NCBI GenBank assembly: GCA_000378025.1
Contig: KB899087.1
Coordinates: 1,984,001-2,048,000, forward strand
Reading direction: 5' to 3'
Origin: Xanthobacteraceae bacterium 501b
GTDB lineage: Bacteria > Pseudomonadota > Alphaproteobacteria > Rhizobiales > Xanthobacteraceae
Length of the DNA stretch: 64,000 nucleotides
A model generated the notes under the pieces. It saw only the letters and a list, made by a program, of their open reading frames with translations. It had not been told where the DNA came from and made no database searches. Positions 27,669 to 35,500 of this stretch are shown here, one piece after another; positions within the stretch are counted from its first letter, which is position 1, and the number at the start of each line of letters is the position of its first letter. Both the position numbers and the translations under genes were made by a program.

Positions 27669-27875
27669 ATGAAGAAGTGTGTTGTCGCCGCGTTGGTTCT
27701 GGCGGCGGTTCTTGTCGGCCTTCTCGCCCGCCCCTTCCTGCCCGTGGCCGACGCGACGACCGACCCGTCGCGGCAGCCGGCGGGCTACAAGACCTGCTTC
27801 CTGGAGCGTCGTGCCGTGTTCTCGGAGGGGACGCCGCGCTGGGTGAAGGAAACCCGCTGCGTATTCGCCGAATAA
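27669..27875 (+). CDS. Small secreted protein, 68 residues, unknown
   Basis: MKKCVVAALVLAAVLVGLLA is a hydrophobic signal peptide or anchor. The mature part ends YKTCFLERRAVF, then RWVKETRCVFAE, with two cysteines that could form a disulfide. AGGGTG before the ATG is a fair ribosome site. It resembles the protein at 28131 in length, signal peptide, position of cysteines and the RW/RM-V-x-x-x-R-x-x-C ending, so they are probably paralogs. Function unknown. I left out an upstream extension to 27597 because it lacks a ribosome site and signal features. Confidence 0.65.
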   Translation: MKKCVVAALVLAAVLVGLLARPFLPVADATTDPSRQPAGYKTCFLERRAVFSEGTPRWVKETRCVFAE

Positions 27876-27930
27876 TCGCGCGATCACGACTTCATGATTG
27901 CCTCTTGGAACTTCGCCGGGAGTTCGCACG

Positions 27931-27945
27931 TTAAGGGGGTGTTAA
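27931..27945. promoter_or_regulatory. Full CtrA-type box (TTAA-N7-TTAA)
   Basis: TTAA at 27931-27934 and TTAA at 27942-27945 are separated by exactly seven bases (GGGGGTG). This is the full consensus bound by the cell-cycle regulator CtrA in Caulobacter and other alphaproteobacteria. It lies between the two small secreted protein genes, 186 bases before the second ATG. Use in this host is inferred. Confidence 0.5.
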
Positions 27946-28091
27946 CGGACGGAATGAGGCGAATACGGATGAACGAACGCGAAACGTTTCGTTCCGCCGG
28001 GCCGGCCACGATGAGTGGCGGTGCGGCACCCGGAATTTCGTGCCTCGTGTTTCCTTCCGCAGTCGTGAGCGACGCAATGACGATGTGAATT

Positions 28092-28121
28092 CCGGTGGGT
28101 CATCCACCGGCAGGTGGATGA
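28092..28121 (+). promoter_or_regulatory. Two mutually exclusive hairpins at the ribosome site of the 28131 gene
   Basis: CCGGTGG (28092-28098) can pair with CCACCGG (28104-28110), or TCATCCACC (28100-28108) can pair with GGTGGATGA (28113-28121) around a GGCA loop. Both share bases 28104-28108, so only one can form. The second covers the start of GAGG (28120-28123), the ribosome site 7 bases before the ATG at 28131. This is the layout of a translational switch; what would drive it is unknown. Confidence 0.5.
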
Positions 28122-28130
28122 GGTGCCGAG

Positions 28131-28349
28131 ATGTACAAGGCCATTGCCATCAGTGCTGTTGCCGCCATCATGGGGTTTACCGCCCTATTCGTGGGCGCGG
28201 CCGACGCCACGGGTTATTTCAAGCGCCAGCTGCCGGTCGCGACCGTGGAAATTCCGGTCGAGCGGGTTGCCGGCGATTGCGTGATGCAGTCGCGCTGGGT
28301 CAGTGACGCCGGCCGCATGGTCGAGGTCGAGCGTCCCGTCTGCTACTGA
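28131..28349 (+). CDS. Small secreted protein, 72 residues, unknown
   Basis: MYKAIAISAVAAIMGFTALFVGAADA is a signal peptide with a cleavage site near ADA. The mature part is about 46 residues: GYFKRQLPVATVEIPVERV, then GDCVMQSRWVSDAGRMVEVERPVCY, with two cysteines. The ribosome site GAGG precedes the ATG and lies in a structured leader. It looks paralogous to the protein at 27669. It probably ends up in the periplasm or outside. No function can be named. Confidence 0.7.
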   Translation: MYKAIAISAVAAIMGFTALFVGAADATGYFKRQLPVATVEIPVERVAGDCVMQSRWVSDAGRMVEVERPVCY

Positions 28350-28543
28350 GCCGCCCCCTTTCGATCGACCCTGGCGGGTTCGGCCGATGCGCTTTTCCCG
28401 CCTCGTTGTCACTGATCATTTTTGCCTGGTCTGTTTGGCCTCATCGGCCTGACACTCCACCTCACTGCACTCACTCGCCACTCGTTTCACAAGGTTAGGC
28501 TCGCGGCATCCCCACTCCCCCAAGCCCCAACGCGAGCCCATCA

Positions 28544-28582
28544 GCCCCGGCTTCTCCCCCAAGGAGCCGGGGCACTTTTTTG
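28544..28582 (+). terminator. Rho-independent terminator
   Basis: GCCCCGGCT (28544-28552) pairs with AGCCGGGGC (28565-28573), followed by ACTTTTTTG. It is the first good stop after the small secreted protein gene that ends at 28349. Confidence 0.8.
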
Positions 28583-28662
28583 TCGGCACCGCCCCGACGC
28601 TCGAGATGAACAACAGCCAACGGCCCGTTCAGCGCCCGTTGTCCATCCCCCTGCAATATAAG

Positions 28663-28770
28663 CACATTCCGGCAACGGATAGCCGACGGCAGCCGCCGTT
28701 CCCGCCGACCCGGCGGAGGCCCGACGCAAACGCCCCGCTCCTGCCTCCCGCAGGGCCGGGGCGTTTTCTT
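28663..28770 (+). ncRNA. Candidate small RNA of about 105 bases
   Basis: A -10-like TATAAG is at 28657-28662 and a strong terminator ends at 28770, with no reading frame between them. Inside is a compact hairpin CCGCCG/CGGCGG (28702-28716). There is no clear -35 box, so the promoter is weak evidence. The call rests mainly on the orphan terminator. Confidence 0.22.
28729..28770 (+). terminator. Rho-independent terminator without an upstream gene
   Basis: AACGCCCCG (28729-28737) pairs with CGGGGCGTT (28757-28765), then TTCTT follows. Loop of 19 bases that may fold further. It precedes the DinB-like gene and does not follow any coding region closely. Confidence 0.7.
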
Positions 28771-28917
28771 GTGCGGCGGACGTTTTTTAGCGGCGCGCCG
28801 TGGTGATGGCTTCCATCACCACGGCGAATTAGTCAGCGCCCGCGCGGCAATGCATAATGCCGTCAATGGCTTGGCGCCCCTGGAGGGCAAGGGCCGGCGC
28901 CACGGAGACCGCGAGTA

Positions 28918-29475
28918 ATGACGACCGACACACCGTCCGAGACCCGTTTCGAGCCCCTCGTCACCCGCCGTTACCGCGATTTCGCCGCCTATAATGAGTG
29001 GGCCAACCAGCGCCTTTACGAAGCTGCCGCCCAGCTCAGCGTGGCCCAGTACCGCGCCGATGGCGGCGCCTTTTTCGGCTCGGTGCATGCCACGCTGAAC
29101 CATATTCTGGTCGGTGACCGATTGTGGCTGCGCCGGATCACCGGCAGCGGCGACGAGCCGGCCGGCCTCGACGCTATCCTGTTCGAAACGCTGGCGGAAT
29201 TGGCGCCGGCTCGTGCTGCGGAAGACGCACGCATCGCGGCCTATGTCGCCGGCCTCGACACCATGACGCTGGCTGGCGACCTCACCTATACCAACGTCGC
29301 CGGCACCCGTTTCACCCAGAATCTGGCGACGGTTCTCGACCATGTATTCAACCACCAGACCCATCATCGCGGCCAGGTTCATTGTCTTATCAGTGGGTTG
29401 CTCGGCAAGTCCGCCGCGCCCTCGCTCGACCTGATCGCCTTCCAGCGCGAAAACGGCGCCTCCCGCCAGGGCTGA
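28918..29475 (+). CDS. DinB family protein (putative metal-dependent)
   Basis: 185 residues forming the DinB/YfiT four-helix fold. Metal-binding histidines expected in the family are in FGSVHATLNHILVGDRLW (residues 45-62) and VFNHQTHHRGQVH near 145. DinB proteins include thiol-dependent transferases such as maleylpyruvate isomerase and mycothiol or bacillithiol S-transferases; most have unknown roles and the name is only historical, unrelated to DNA polymerase IV. A GGAG ribosome site precedes the ATG. It is followed by the ABC-F gene after 60 bases. Confidence 0.9.
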   Translation: MTTDTPSETRFEPLVTRRYRDFAAYNEWANQRLYEAAAQLSVAQYRADGGAFFGSVHATLNHILVGDRLWLRRITGSGDEPAGLDAILFETLAELAPARAAEDARIAAYVAGLDTMTLAGDLTYTNVAGTRFTQNLATVLDHVFNHQTHHRGQVHCLISGLLGKSAAPSLDLIAFQRENGASRQG

Positions 29476-29535
29476 AGGGCGGCGGAAACCGCTGTCTCTC
29501 TTGCCCGGCGGCGCGCGGCGCGGCACAAGACGGGC

Positions 29536-31407
29536 ATGATTATCCTCGACGACATTTCCCTCCGCATTGCCGGCCGGCTTCTCATCGACCATGCCTCGGT
29601 AGCGCTGCCGGAAGGCGCGCGGATCGGGCTTGTCGGCCGCAACGGCACCGGCAAGACCACACTGTTCCGCGCCATTACCGGCGATCTGGAACTGGAGAGC
29701 GGCGACATCCGCATTCCCACCGCCGCTCGCATCGGCCAGGTGGCGCAGGAGGCCCCGGCCGGCCCGGAGACGCTGATCGACGTGGTGCTCGCCGCCGACA
29801 TCGAACGCGCTAAGCTGTTGAAAGAACGCGAGGATGCCAGCGATCCCGCGCGCATCGCCGAGATTGAGCTGCGCCTTGTCGATATCGACGCCCACGCCGC
29901 CCCGGCCCGCGCGGCGCGCATTCTCGCTGGCCTTGGCTTCGACGATGCCGCCCAGCAGCGCCCCTGTTCGGAATTCTCCGGCGGCTGGCGCATGCGGGTG
30001 GCGCTGGCCGCCCTGCTCTTTGCCGAGCCGGACCTGCTGCTGCTCGACGAGCCGACCAATTACCTCGACCTTGAAGGCACGCTGTGGCTGCAGGACTTCC
30101 TCGCCCGCTATCCCCGCACCGTGCTCATCGTCAGCCATGATCGGGAATTGCTCAACGAATCCGTGGGGTTCATCCTTCATCTCGACCAGGGAAAGCTCAC
30201 CCTCTGGCGCGGCGGCTATGATTCCTTCGAGCGGCAGCGCTCCGAAAAGCTGGTCGTCGACCAGAAGGCGCGGCTCAAACAGGAAGCCAAGCGCAAGCAT
30301 ATGGAAGCCTTCGTCGAGCGCTTCCGCGCCAAGGCGACCAAGGCCAAGCAGGCGCAGTCCCGGCTAAAAGCGCTGGCGCGGATGGCGCCGATCGCCGCGG
30401 CGGCCAGTGAGCAGGCGGCAGCGATCTCGATCCGCCATCCCGAGCGCATTCCCTCGCCGCCCATCCTCACCCTCGATGGCGTGTCGGCCGGCTATGAGCC
30501 GGGAAAGCCGATCCTGCGCGGGCTGACGTTGCGCATCGACCATGACGACCGCATCGCCCTCCTCGGTCCGAACGGAAACGGTAAGTCCACGTTTGCAAAG
30601 CTGATTTCCGGTCGGTTGGCGCCGCTGGGCGGCACGATGGTTCGGGCCGCCGGGCTGGAAATCGCCTATCTCGCCCAGCACCAGCTGGACGAACTGGTCG
30701 CCGATGAGACGGTCTACGACCATGTCCGCCGGCTGATGCCGGAGGCGCCGGAGGCCAAGGTGCGTGCGCGCGCGGCGGAGATGGGCTTTTCCGGGCAGAC
30801 GGCCAATACGACGATCGCGGCGCTGTCCGGCGGCGAGAAGGCGCGGCTGTTGCTCGGCCTCGCCGCCTTTCACGGGCCGCATCTGCTCATTCTGGACGAA
30901 CCGACCAACCATCTCGACATCGCCGCAAGGCAGGCCTTGACCGAGGCGATCAACGATTTTCCTGGCGCCGTCATCCTCATCAGTCACGACCGCACCCTGC
31001 TCGACGCCTCCGCCGAACGGTTGTGGCTAGTGGCGGAGGGGACGGTGCGTCCCTATGACGGCGATCTCGACGAATATCAGAAGCTAGTCGTCGGTCGCAG
31101 CGCGTCATCCCAGCGCAAGGAGGCGTCCGGCACCCGGGCCGACGAGCGGCGCCAGGCGGCCGACCGGCGCACTGAAACCGCGCCATTGCGTAAGCGGATC
31201 AAGGAATTGGAGGCGGGAATCGTGAAGCTGGAGCGCAGTATCGCCACGCTCGACGCCAAGCTCGCTGACGACACGCTCTATACGCGGGCGCCGCTTGAGG
31301 CCCAGCGTCTGGCCCGGGAGCGCGCGGCGGCGGCCGAGGCGCTCGCCAAGGTCGAAGAGGACTGGCTGCACGCATCGGCCAGTCTCGACGAGGCCGCCAC
31401 GTCCTAG
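29536..31407 (+). CDS. ABC-F family ATP-binding protein (YheS/Uup type)
   Basis: 623 residues, no membrane segments. Two ABC domains: Walker A GRNGTGKTTL near 35, signature EFSGGWRMRVALA, Walker B region LLLLDEPTNYLD; second Walker A GPNGNGKSTF, signature ALSGGEKARLLLG, LLILDEPTNHLD. Between them lies the charged linker (residues about 235-290) typical of ABC-F. From about 535 to 620 there is a C-terminal coiled coil rich in Lys, Glu and Ala. ABC-F proteins act on ribosomes, as translation factors or in antibiotic protection. The general layout fits YheS; target-protection cannot be deduced. Confidence 0.94.
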   Translation: MIILDDISLRIAGRLLIDHASVALPEGARIGLVGRNGTGKTTLFRAITGDLELESGDIRIPTAARIGQVAQEAPAGPETLIDVVLAADIERAKLLKEREDASDPARIAEIELRLVDIDAHAAPARAARILAGLGFDDAAQQRPCSEFSGGWRMRVALAALLFAEPDLLLLDEPTNYLDLEGTLWLQDFLARYPRTVLIVSHDRELLNESVGFILHLDQGKLTLWRGGYDSFERQRSEKLVVDQKARLKQEAKRKHMEAFVERFRAKATKAKQAQSRLKALARMAPIAAAASEQAAAISIRHPERIPSPPILTLDGVSAGYEPGKPILRGLTLRIDHDDRIALLGPNGNGKSTFAKLISGRLAPLGGTMVRAAGLEIAYLAQHQLDELVADETVYDHVRRLMPEAPEAKVRARAAEMGFSGQTANTTIAALSGGEKARLLLGLAAFHGPHLLILDEPTNHLDIAARQALTEAINDFPGAVILISHDRTLLDASAERLWLVAEGTVRPYDGDLDEYQKLVVGRSASSQRKEASGTRADERRQAADRRTETAPLRKRIKELEAGIVKLERSIATLDAKLADDTLYTRAPLEAQRLARERAAAAEALAKVEEDWLHASASLDEAATS

Positions 31408-31445
31408 ACGCCGCCTCCTATCCCAGCGAAAAACCCGGTGTTCGG

Positions 31446-31464
31446 TCGCGCCTTTAGGGCGCGA
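31446..31464. other. Hairpin after the ABC-F gene
   Basis: TCGCGCC (31446-31452) pairs with GGCGCGA (31458-31464). There is no T-run, so it may be an RNA 3' end stabiliser or nothing. The 272-base gap between the convergent ABC-F and porin genes holds no gene. Confidence 0.3.
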
Positions 31465-31620
31465 AATGCGGGCGCTCGCATTTCCGCTTTGGCGCCCATC
31501 CGCCGGCGCGAGGGCGGCGGCGTATAACCTTCAGCATATTCCCTGGCCGAACCGACGCCCGCCGGCGCCCGAAGGCGCACGCCGGTGGTTGAAGGAACGT
31601 CGTTCGAGGGCCGGCATTGC

Positions 31621-31655
31621 AAAAGCAAAAAGCCCCGGCACAAGGCCGGGGCTTT
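31621..31655 (-). terminator. Rho-independent terminator of the porin gene
   Basis: AAAGCCCCGGC (31629-31639) and GCCGGGGCTTT (31645-31655) form an 11-bp stem with a 5-base loop. On the minus strand TTTTTGCTTTTGC follows. It lies 25 bases after the porin stop codon. A strong stop is usual for a highly expressed outer-membrane protein gene. Confidence 0.88.
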
Positions 31656-31679
31656 CCGTAGAGCCAATCTCGGAAGAGA

Positions 31680-32996
31680 TCAGAAAGAACGCTTGGCCGA
31701 GAAGGTCACGCGGTTCTGGGTCACTTCGGTCGAAAGCGCGGCGGCGTTGATGTAGTCCGTGCCCGCGTATTCGGCGCTCAGGTAGTCGTACTGGAGGACA
31801 AGGGTCAGACCCTTGACCGGCACCCAACCGATGTTGACGCCGACATTGTAGCCGGTGAAGTCGGTCGAAGCGACACCATCGACTTCCAGATCGTCATAAG
31901 AGTACGAGGTCTGGAAGTTGTCGGTCTGCGTGTAGCTGCCGACCACGCCCGTGAACACCGAGGGGGTCCAGTAGTGGATCAGCGCGCCGCCGACGTACCA
32001 GCCGGAAACCGCATTGCCACTCAGATCAACAACCGGGACGGTGCCGGCGAGGCCGAGATAGCCCGGAGCGCCAGAGGCATAAGCGCCTTCGACGTACAGG
32101 GTGGTGGTCTCAGCGAAGTCGAAGCGCACGCCGGCGAGAACCGCCCAACCAGAGTCGTCGTTGCTGTAGCCGACGAGCTGATCACCGTTCTCAAGGAGCG
32201 GGTTCCAGTCACCGATCTGATGCCAAGCACCCGACACCTTGAACGCACCCCAGGTGCCTTCATAAGCGATGTTAGCGACGATATCCGGAACCTGCTGGCC
32301 CTGGAGCTCGACGAAGTTCGCGTACTCGTCTTCACGGCCATAGGAGTCTTCCAGGGCGATGGTCGCCGAGAAGCCGTTGCCGAAGTCAGCGGTGTACTGG
32401 ATCACGTTCAGCGTGCTGGCCGAGTAGAACGAACCCGGCTGAATGCCCTGCCAGCCGTCGCCGGCCCAGAAGTCGAACGCCGAAGTGGCGCGACCGAAGG
32501 TGAAGCCAGCGAACTGGATGTAGCCATACTTGAGCGAGGCCGAATTGACCGAGCCGTCGCTGAAGCTGAAGTCGCCGGTCTCGATTTCCTGACCGAAGCC
32601 GTAGTCTTCACCAGCGTTGAAGCGACCTTCGAAGTACGAACGCAGGGTGCCGTATTCGGTCTGCGTGCGGGCATCGAGCTGAACGCCAACGCGGGTCAGG
32701 AAGTAGCTCTGACCATCCGGATCATCCGACGCGCGAAAGAGAACGTCCGGCGAGGTGTAGCGGGACTTCGCGTCGATGTCGGTGTAGTAGGTGTCGGCCG
32801 TCACGTAGCCACCAACCTTGAGGCAGGTGTCGGTGCCGGGGATGTAGTAGAAGCCCGCGCCGTAGGTGGAGCAGATCTTCACATATTCCGCAGCCTTCGC
32901 CTTCACAGGCAGATCGGCCGCCGCAGCAGTCCCGACCATAGCAAGCCCGGCAACCGAACCGAGCAGCACATTCTTAATGACCGTCTTCAATTTCAT
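31680..32996 (-). CDS. Porin (Porin_2 family)
   Basis: 438 residues. Signal peptide MKLKTVIKNVLLGSVAGLAM with cleavage after AAA near residue 27. The mature start ADLPVKAKAAEYVKICSTYGAG, then FYYIPGTDTCLKVGGYV with the two Cys of the family, and the C-terminal Phe in FSAKRSF needed for outer-membrane insertion, are typical of rhizobial-type general porins. Alternating strands and aromatic girdles fit a 16-strand trimeric barrel. A GGGGGAG ribosome site precedes the ATG. This gene has lower GC and more uniform codon use than its neighbours, as expected for high expression. Confidence 0.95.
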   Translation of the reverse strand: MKLKTVIKNVLLGSVAGLAMVGTAAAADLPVKAKAAEYVKICSTYGAGFYYIPGTDTCLKVGGYVTADTYYTDIDAKSRYTSPDVLFRASDDPDGQSYFLTRVGVQLDARTQTEYGTLRSYFEGRFNAGEDYGFGQEIETGDFSFSDGSVNSASLKYGYIQFAGFTFGRATSAFDFWAGDGWQGIQPGSFYSASTLNVIQYTADFGNGFSATIALEDSYGREDEYANFVELQGQQVPDIVANIAYEGTWGAFKVSGAWHQIGDWNPLLENGDQLVGYSNDDSGWAVLAGVRFDFAETTTLYVEGAYASGAPGYLGLAGTVPVVDLSGNAVSGWYVGGALIHYWTPSVFTGVVGSYTQTDNFQTSYSYDDLEVDGVASTDFTGYNVGVNIGWVPVKGLTLVLQYDYLSAEYAGTDYINAAALSTEVTQNRVTFSAKRSF

Positions 32997-33296
32997 TCTC
33001 CCCCAAATTGGACCAATGTTGGGTTTTCAATTGTCAGGACCCGCCGCACGGCGCGGCACCCACAGCGATACTGTTCGAAACCACCGGGCGGTGCAAAGCC
33101 AAAGTGGTACCAAAGGGGCCCTTCCGCCCATTCCGCAACGAAGTGTTGCCATCGAGACACAATTTTCACGCCACCCCGTTCCTGAATGGAACGCAACGCC
33201 GCCTAGCGAAAAGCGTTGGTAAATCAGGGGTTAACGAGCCTGTGCGAGAGGAAGGGCGCGGCAATTGTGGCACGAGGCGCCACTGCGGGGCCCCAA
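32997..33296. other. Porin upstream region, no gene
   Basis: This 300-base gap lies between the porin start and the holC stop. It should hold the porin promoter and leader and the holC 3' end. I found no convincing -35/-10 pair, no terminator stem with T-run and no coding frame with a ribosome site. Confidence 0.5.
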
Positions 33297-33743
33297 TCAG
33301 CGCCGCTGCCAGCGCCCCTCGGCGTCCTGCTGCCAGTAAGTCACCTCGTGACCCGCAGCCCGTGCGTCACGCCAAGCCTGGCGAACGGGTGCGATGGCGT
33401 CGGAATCGTTGCCGTCAAACAGGTGGATCACCCGCTGATAGGCGCCGGCATCGGCAATCGCGGCGCCGTCGATCAGAAAACGGACCACGGCGCCGTTGGG
33501 ATTTGATTCGTCTGTTGTGAGGAGAATCGGCTGGCGTGCCGGCTCGGCCTGGCGGTCTGTGCCATGCGGCAGGAACGAGCTCTCGTCATAGGCCCAGAGG
33601 AGAGTATCCAGCGCCTCGACCCGCTCCGGGGAGGTCGCCTGCACCGCGCACCGCCATCCCCGCTCCAGGCATTTCTCCAGGAGCTGGGGCAAGGCGGCAT
33701 CGAGCGGCCGGCTCTGCAGGTGATAGAAGAACACTTCAGTCAT
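33297..33743 (-). CDS. holC: DNA polymerase III subunit chi
   Basis: 148 residues, the typical length. Chi joins the clamp-loader to SSB. The start MTEVFFYHLQSRPLDAALPQ and the segments LLEKCLERGWRCAVQA, LDTLLWAYDESSFLPHG, PILLTTDESNPNGA and VIHLFDGND are family hallmarks. It follows pepA on the same strand with a gap of 47 bases, the same order as in E. coli (pepA-holC). Confidence 0.95.
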   Translation of the reverse strand: MTEVFFYHLQSRPLDAALPQLLEKCLERGWRCAVQATSPERVEALDTLLWAYDESSFLPHGTDRQAEPARQPILLTTDESNPNGAVVRFLIDGAAIADAGAYQRVIHLFDGNDSDAIAPVRQAWRDARAAGHEVTYWQQDAEGRWQRR

Positions 33744-33790
33744 GAAACGCGCTCCCTATCCCTGCCCGCGCGGCGGCCGGAAAGCGGGCG

Positions 33791-35299
33791 TCACGATTCG
33801 TAGTGACGCGCCACCAGATCGTCGAGCAGGCGAACGCCCCAGCCCGAACCCCAGCTGCGGTTGAACTCGGTGGCCGGCGACGACATGGCGGTGCCGGCAA
33901 TGTCGAGATGCGCCCACGGAACGTCGCCGACAAAGCGCTGGATGAACTGCGCAGCGGTGATCGAGCCGCCGAAGCGCCCGCCGGTGTTCTTCATGTCGGC
34001 GAACTTCGAATCGATCAGCTTGTCGTAGTCGGCCGAAAGCGGCAGGCGCCACACCTTCTCGCCCGTTGTCAGCCCGGACTCGGTCAGCCGTTCGGCCAGC
34101 GTGTCGTCGTTGGAGAACAGGCCCGCATGCTCGGTGCCGAGCGCGACGATGATGGCGCCGGTGAGCGTGGCGAGGTCCACCATGAATTGCGGCTTGAAGC
34201 GCTCTTTGGCGTACCAGAGCACATCGCCGAGCACGAGCCGGCCTTCGGCGTCGGTATTGATAATCTCGATGGTCTGACCGGACATGGAGGTGACGATGTC
34301 GCCCGGCCGCTGCGCCTTGCCGTCGGGCATGTTCTCGACGAGGCCGATCAGGCCGACCACATTGGCCTTGGCCTTGCGGCTCGCGAGCGCGTGCATGAGA
34401 CCGACGACGCAGGCGGCGCCCGCCATGTCGCCCTTCATGTCTTCCATGCCGGCGGCCTGCTTGATCGAGATGCCGCCGGTGTCGAACACAACGCCCTTGC
34501 CGACGAACGCCACCGGCGCCTCCCCGGCCTTGCCGCCGTTCCAGCGCATCACCACGACTCGGCTCTCCTCGGCGGAACCCTGGCCGACGCCGAGCAGCGC
34601 CCCCATGCCGAGCTTCTTAAGGTCCTTCTCGCTCAGCACCTCGACATCGACGCCAACCTTGGCGAGATCGCCTGCGCGCTTGGCGAATTCGGTGGGGGTG
34701 AGCACATTGGCCGGCTCGTTCACCAGGTCACGAGCGATCACCACGCCCTCACCGATGCCCTCGCGCTTCTTCCACGCTCGCTTGGCCGCGGCATCATCCT
34801 CTATGTAAAGAGTGACCTTCGGCTTCGCCGTTGCCTCATCGGGCTTCTTCTTCGTCTTGTAGCGGTCGAAGGCATAGGCACGCAGGCGCAGGCCAAGCGC
34901 CAGCTCGGCGGCCGCCTCACCCGATACCTCGCCGCCCGGCAGCGCCAGGATCACATTCACTTCCTTGGCCGAGGTCGGCAAACGGCCCATAATCGCCCCA
35001 CCGAGCTTGAGCCAGTCGAAGGTCTTGAGGCTGGCCGCCTTGCCGACGCCCATGATGATGAGGCGGGAAGCGTCGAGGCCCGTCGGCGCCAGAATCTCAA
35101 GCCCCTTGCCGGCTTTGCCGGTGAAGCGATCCGCCAGCATCGCGCTCGCCACCAAAGTGGCCGTCGGCGCCAGAAGCGCGTCGACAGCCGGCGCGAAGTC
35201 CGGCATCTCCCCCTCGGCGGGCTCCGCAGCGAGGAGGACAACGAGCCCTTCCAGAGTGGCCGGAAGCTTGGCAAAACTGATTTTCACATGGTCGGGCAT
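33791..35299 (-). CDS. pepA: Leucyl aminopeptidase
   Basis: 502 residues, M17 family. It cleaves N-terminal residues with two metal ions. The N-terminal macro-like domain covers about 1-175. The catalytic domain has VFVGKG-type motif seen as [16 protein letters not shown] (Lys and Asp), [11 protein letters not shown] and [14 protein letters not shown] with the Asp-Glu-Arg of the active site. It probably also binds DNA in some relatives, but that is not shown here. It is divergent from lptF across 201 bases, as in many proteobacteria. Confidence 0.97.
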   Translation of the reverse strand: MPDHVKISFAKLPATLEGLVVLLAAEPAEGEMPDFAPAVDALLAPTATLVASAMLADRFTGKAGKGLEILAPTGLDASRLIIMGVGKAASLKTFDWLKLGGAIMGRLPTSAKEVNVILALPGGEVSGEAAAELALGLRLRAYAFDRYKTKKKPDEATAKPKVTLYIEDDAAAKRAWKKREGIGEGVVIARDLVNEPANVLTPTEFAKRAGDLAKVGVDVEVLSEKDLKKLGMGALLGVGQGSAEESRVVVMRWNGGKAGEAPVAFVGKGVVFDTGGISIKQAAGMEDMKGDMAGAACVVGLMHALASRKAKANVVGLIGLVENMPDGKAQRPGDIVTSMSGQTIEIINTDAEGRLVLGDVLWYAKERFKPQFMVDLATLTGAIIVALGTEHAGLFSNDDTLAERLTESGLTTGEKVWRLPLSADYDKLIDSKFADMKNTGGRFGGSITAAQFIQRFVGDVPWAHLDIAGTAMSSPATEFNRSWGSGWGVRLLDDLVARHYES

Positions 35300-35500
35300 C
35301 GGGGCACCTTGATTGGACGCGGCTCTGTTCGTTTCTCTTTAGCCGAATGCGCGACGAGGGACGAGCCTCAAACGGACCTCGGCGAGAACGCGGCTCCGCC
35401 CGATTTGCGCCGGAACGCTCAGCCAATTATGCATCGTGCGCAAGCATGGCCACGCCGGGGCAGCGGGCAGTCACCGACAGGGATCAGGATACGCCGCTCG

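Larger units (their letters stand above)
28350..28917. other. 568-base gap with two unassigned terminators, no convincing gene
   Basis: Short open stretches (for example ATG at 28606) have no ribosome site and run through terminator stems, so I call no protein. Two plus-strand terminators lie here (28544-28582, 28729-28770). The first may serve the 28131 gene through a long 3' end of about 200 bases. The second has no gene in front of it, which points to a small RNA. Confidence 0.6.

Noticed and set aside
28606-28806. Possible 66-residue proline/arginine-rich protein
   Set aside because: There is no ribosome site, the frame runs through a terminator stem, and the composition is that of noncoding DNA.
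33803-35500. N-terminal extension of lptF across pepA
   Set aside because: The extension is antisense to pepA; the LptF family starts at MNRLDRYVF (35501).
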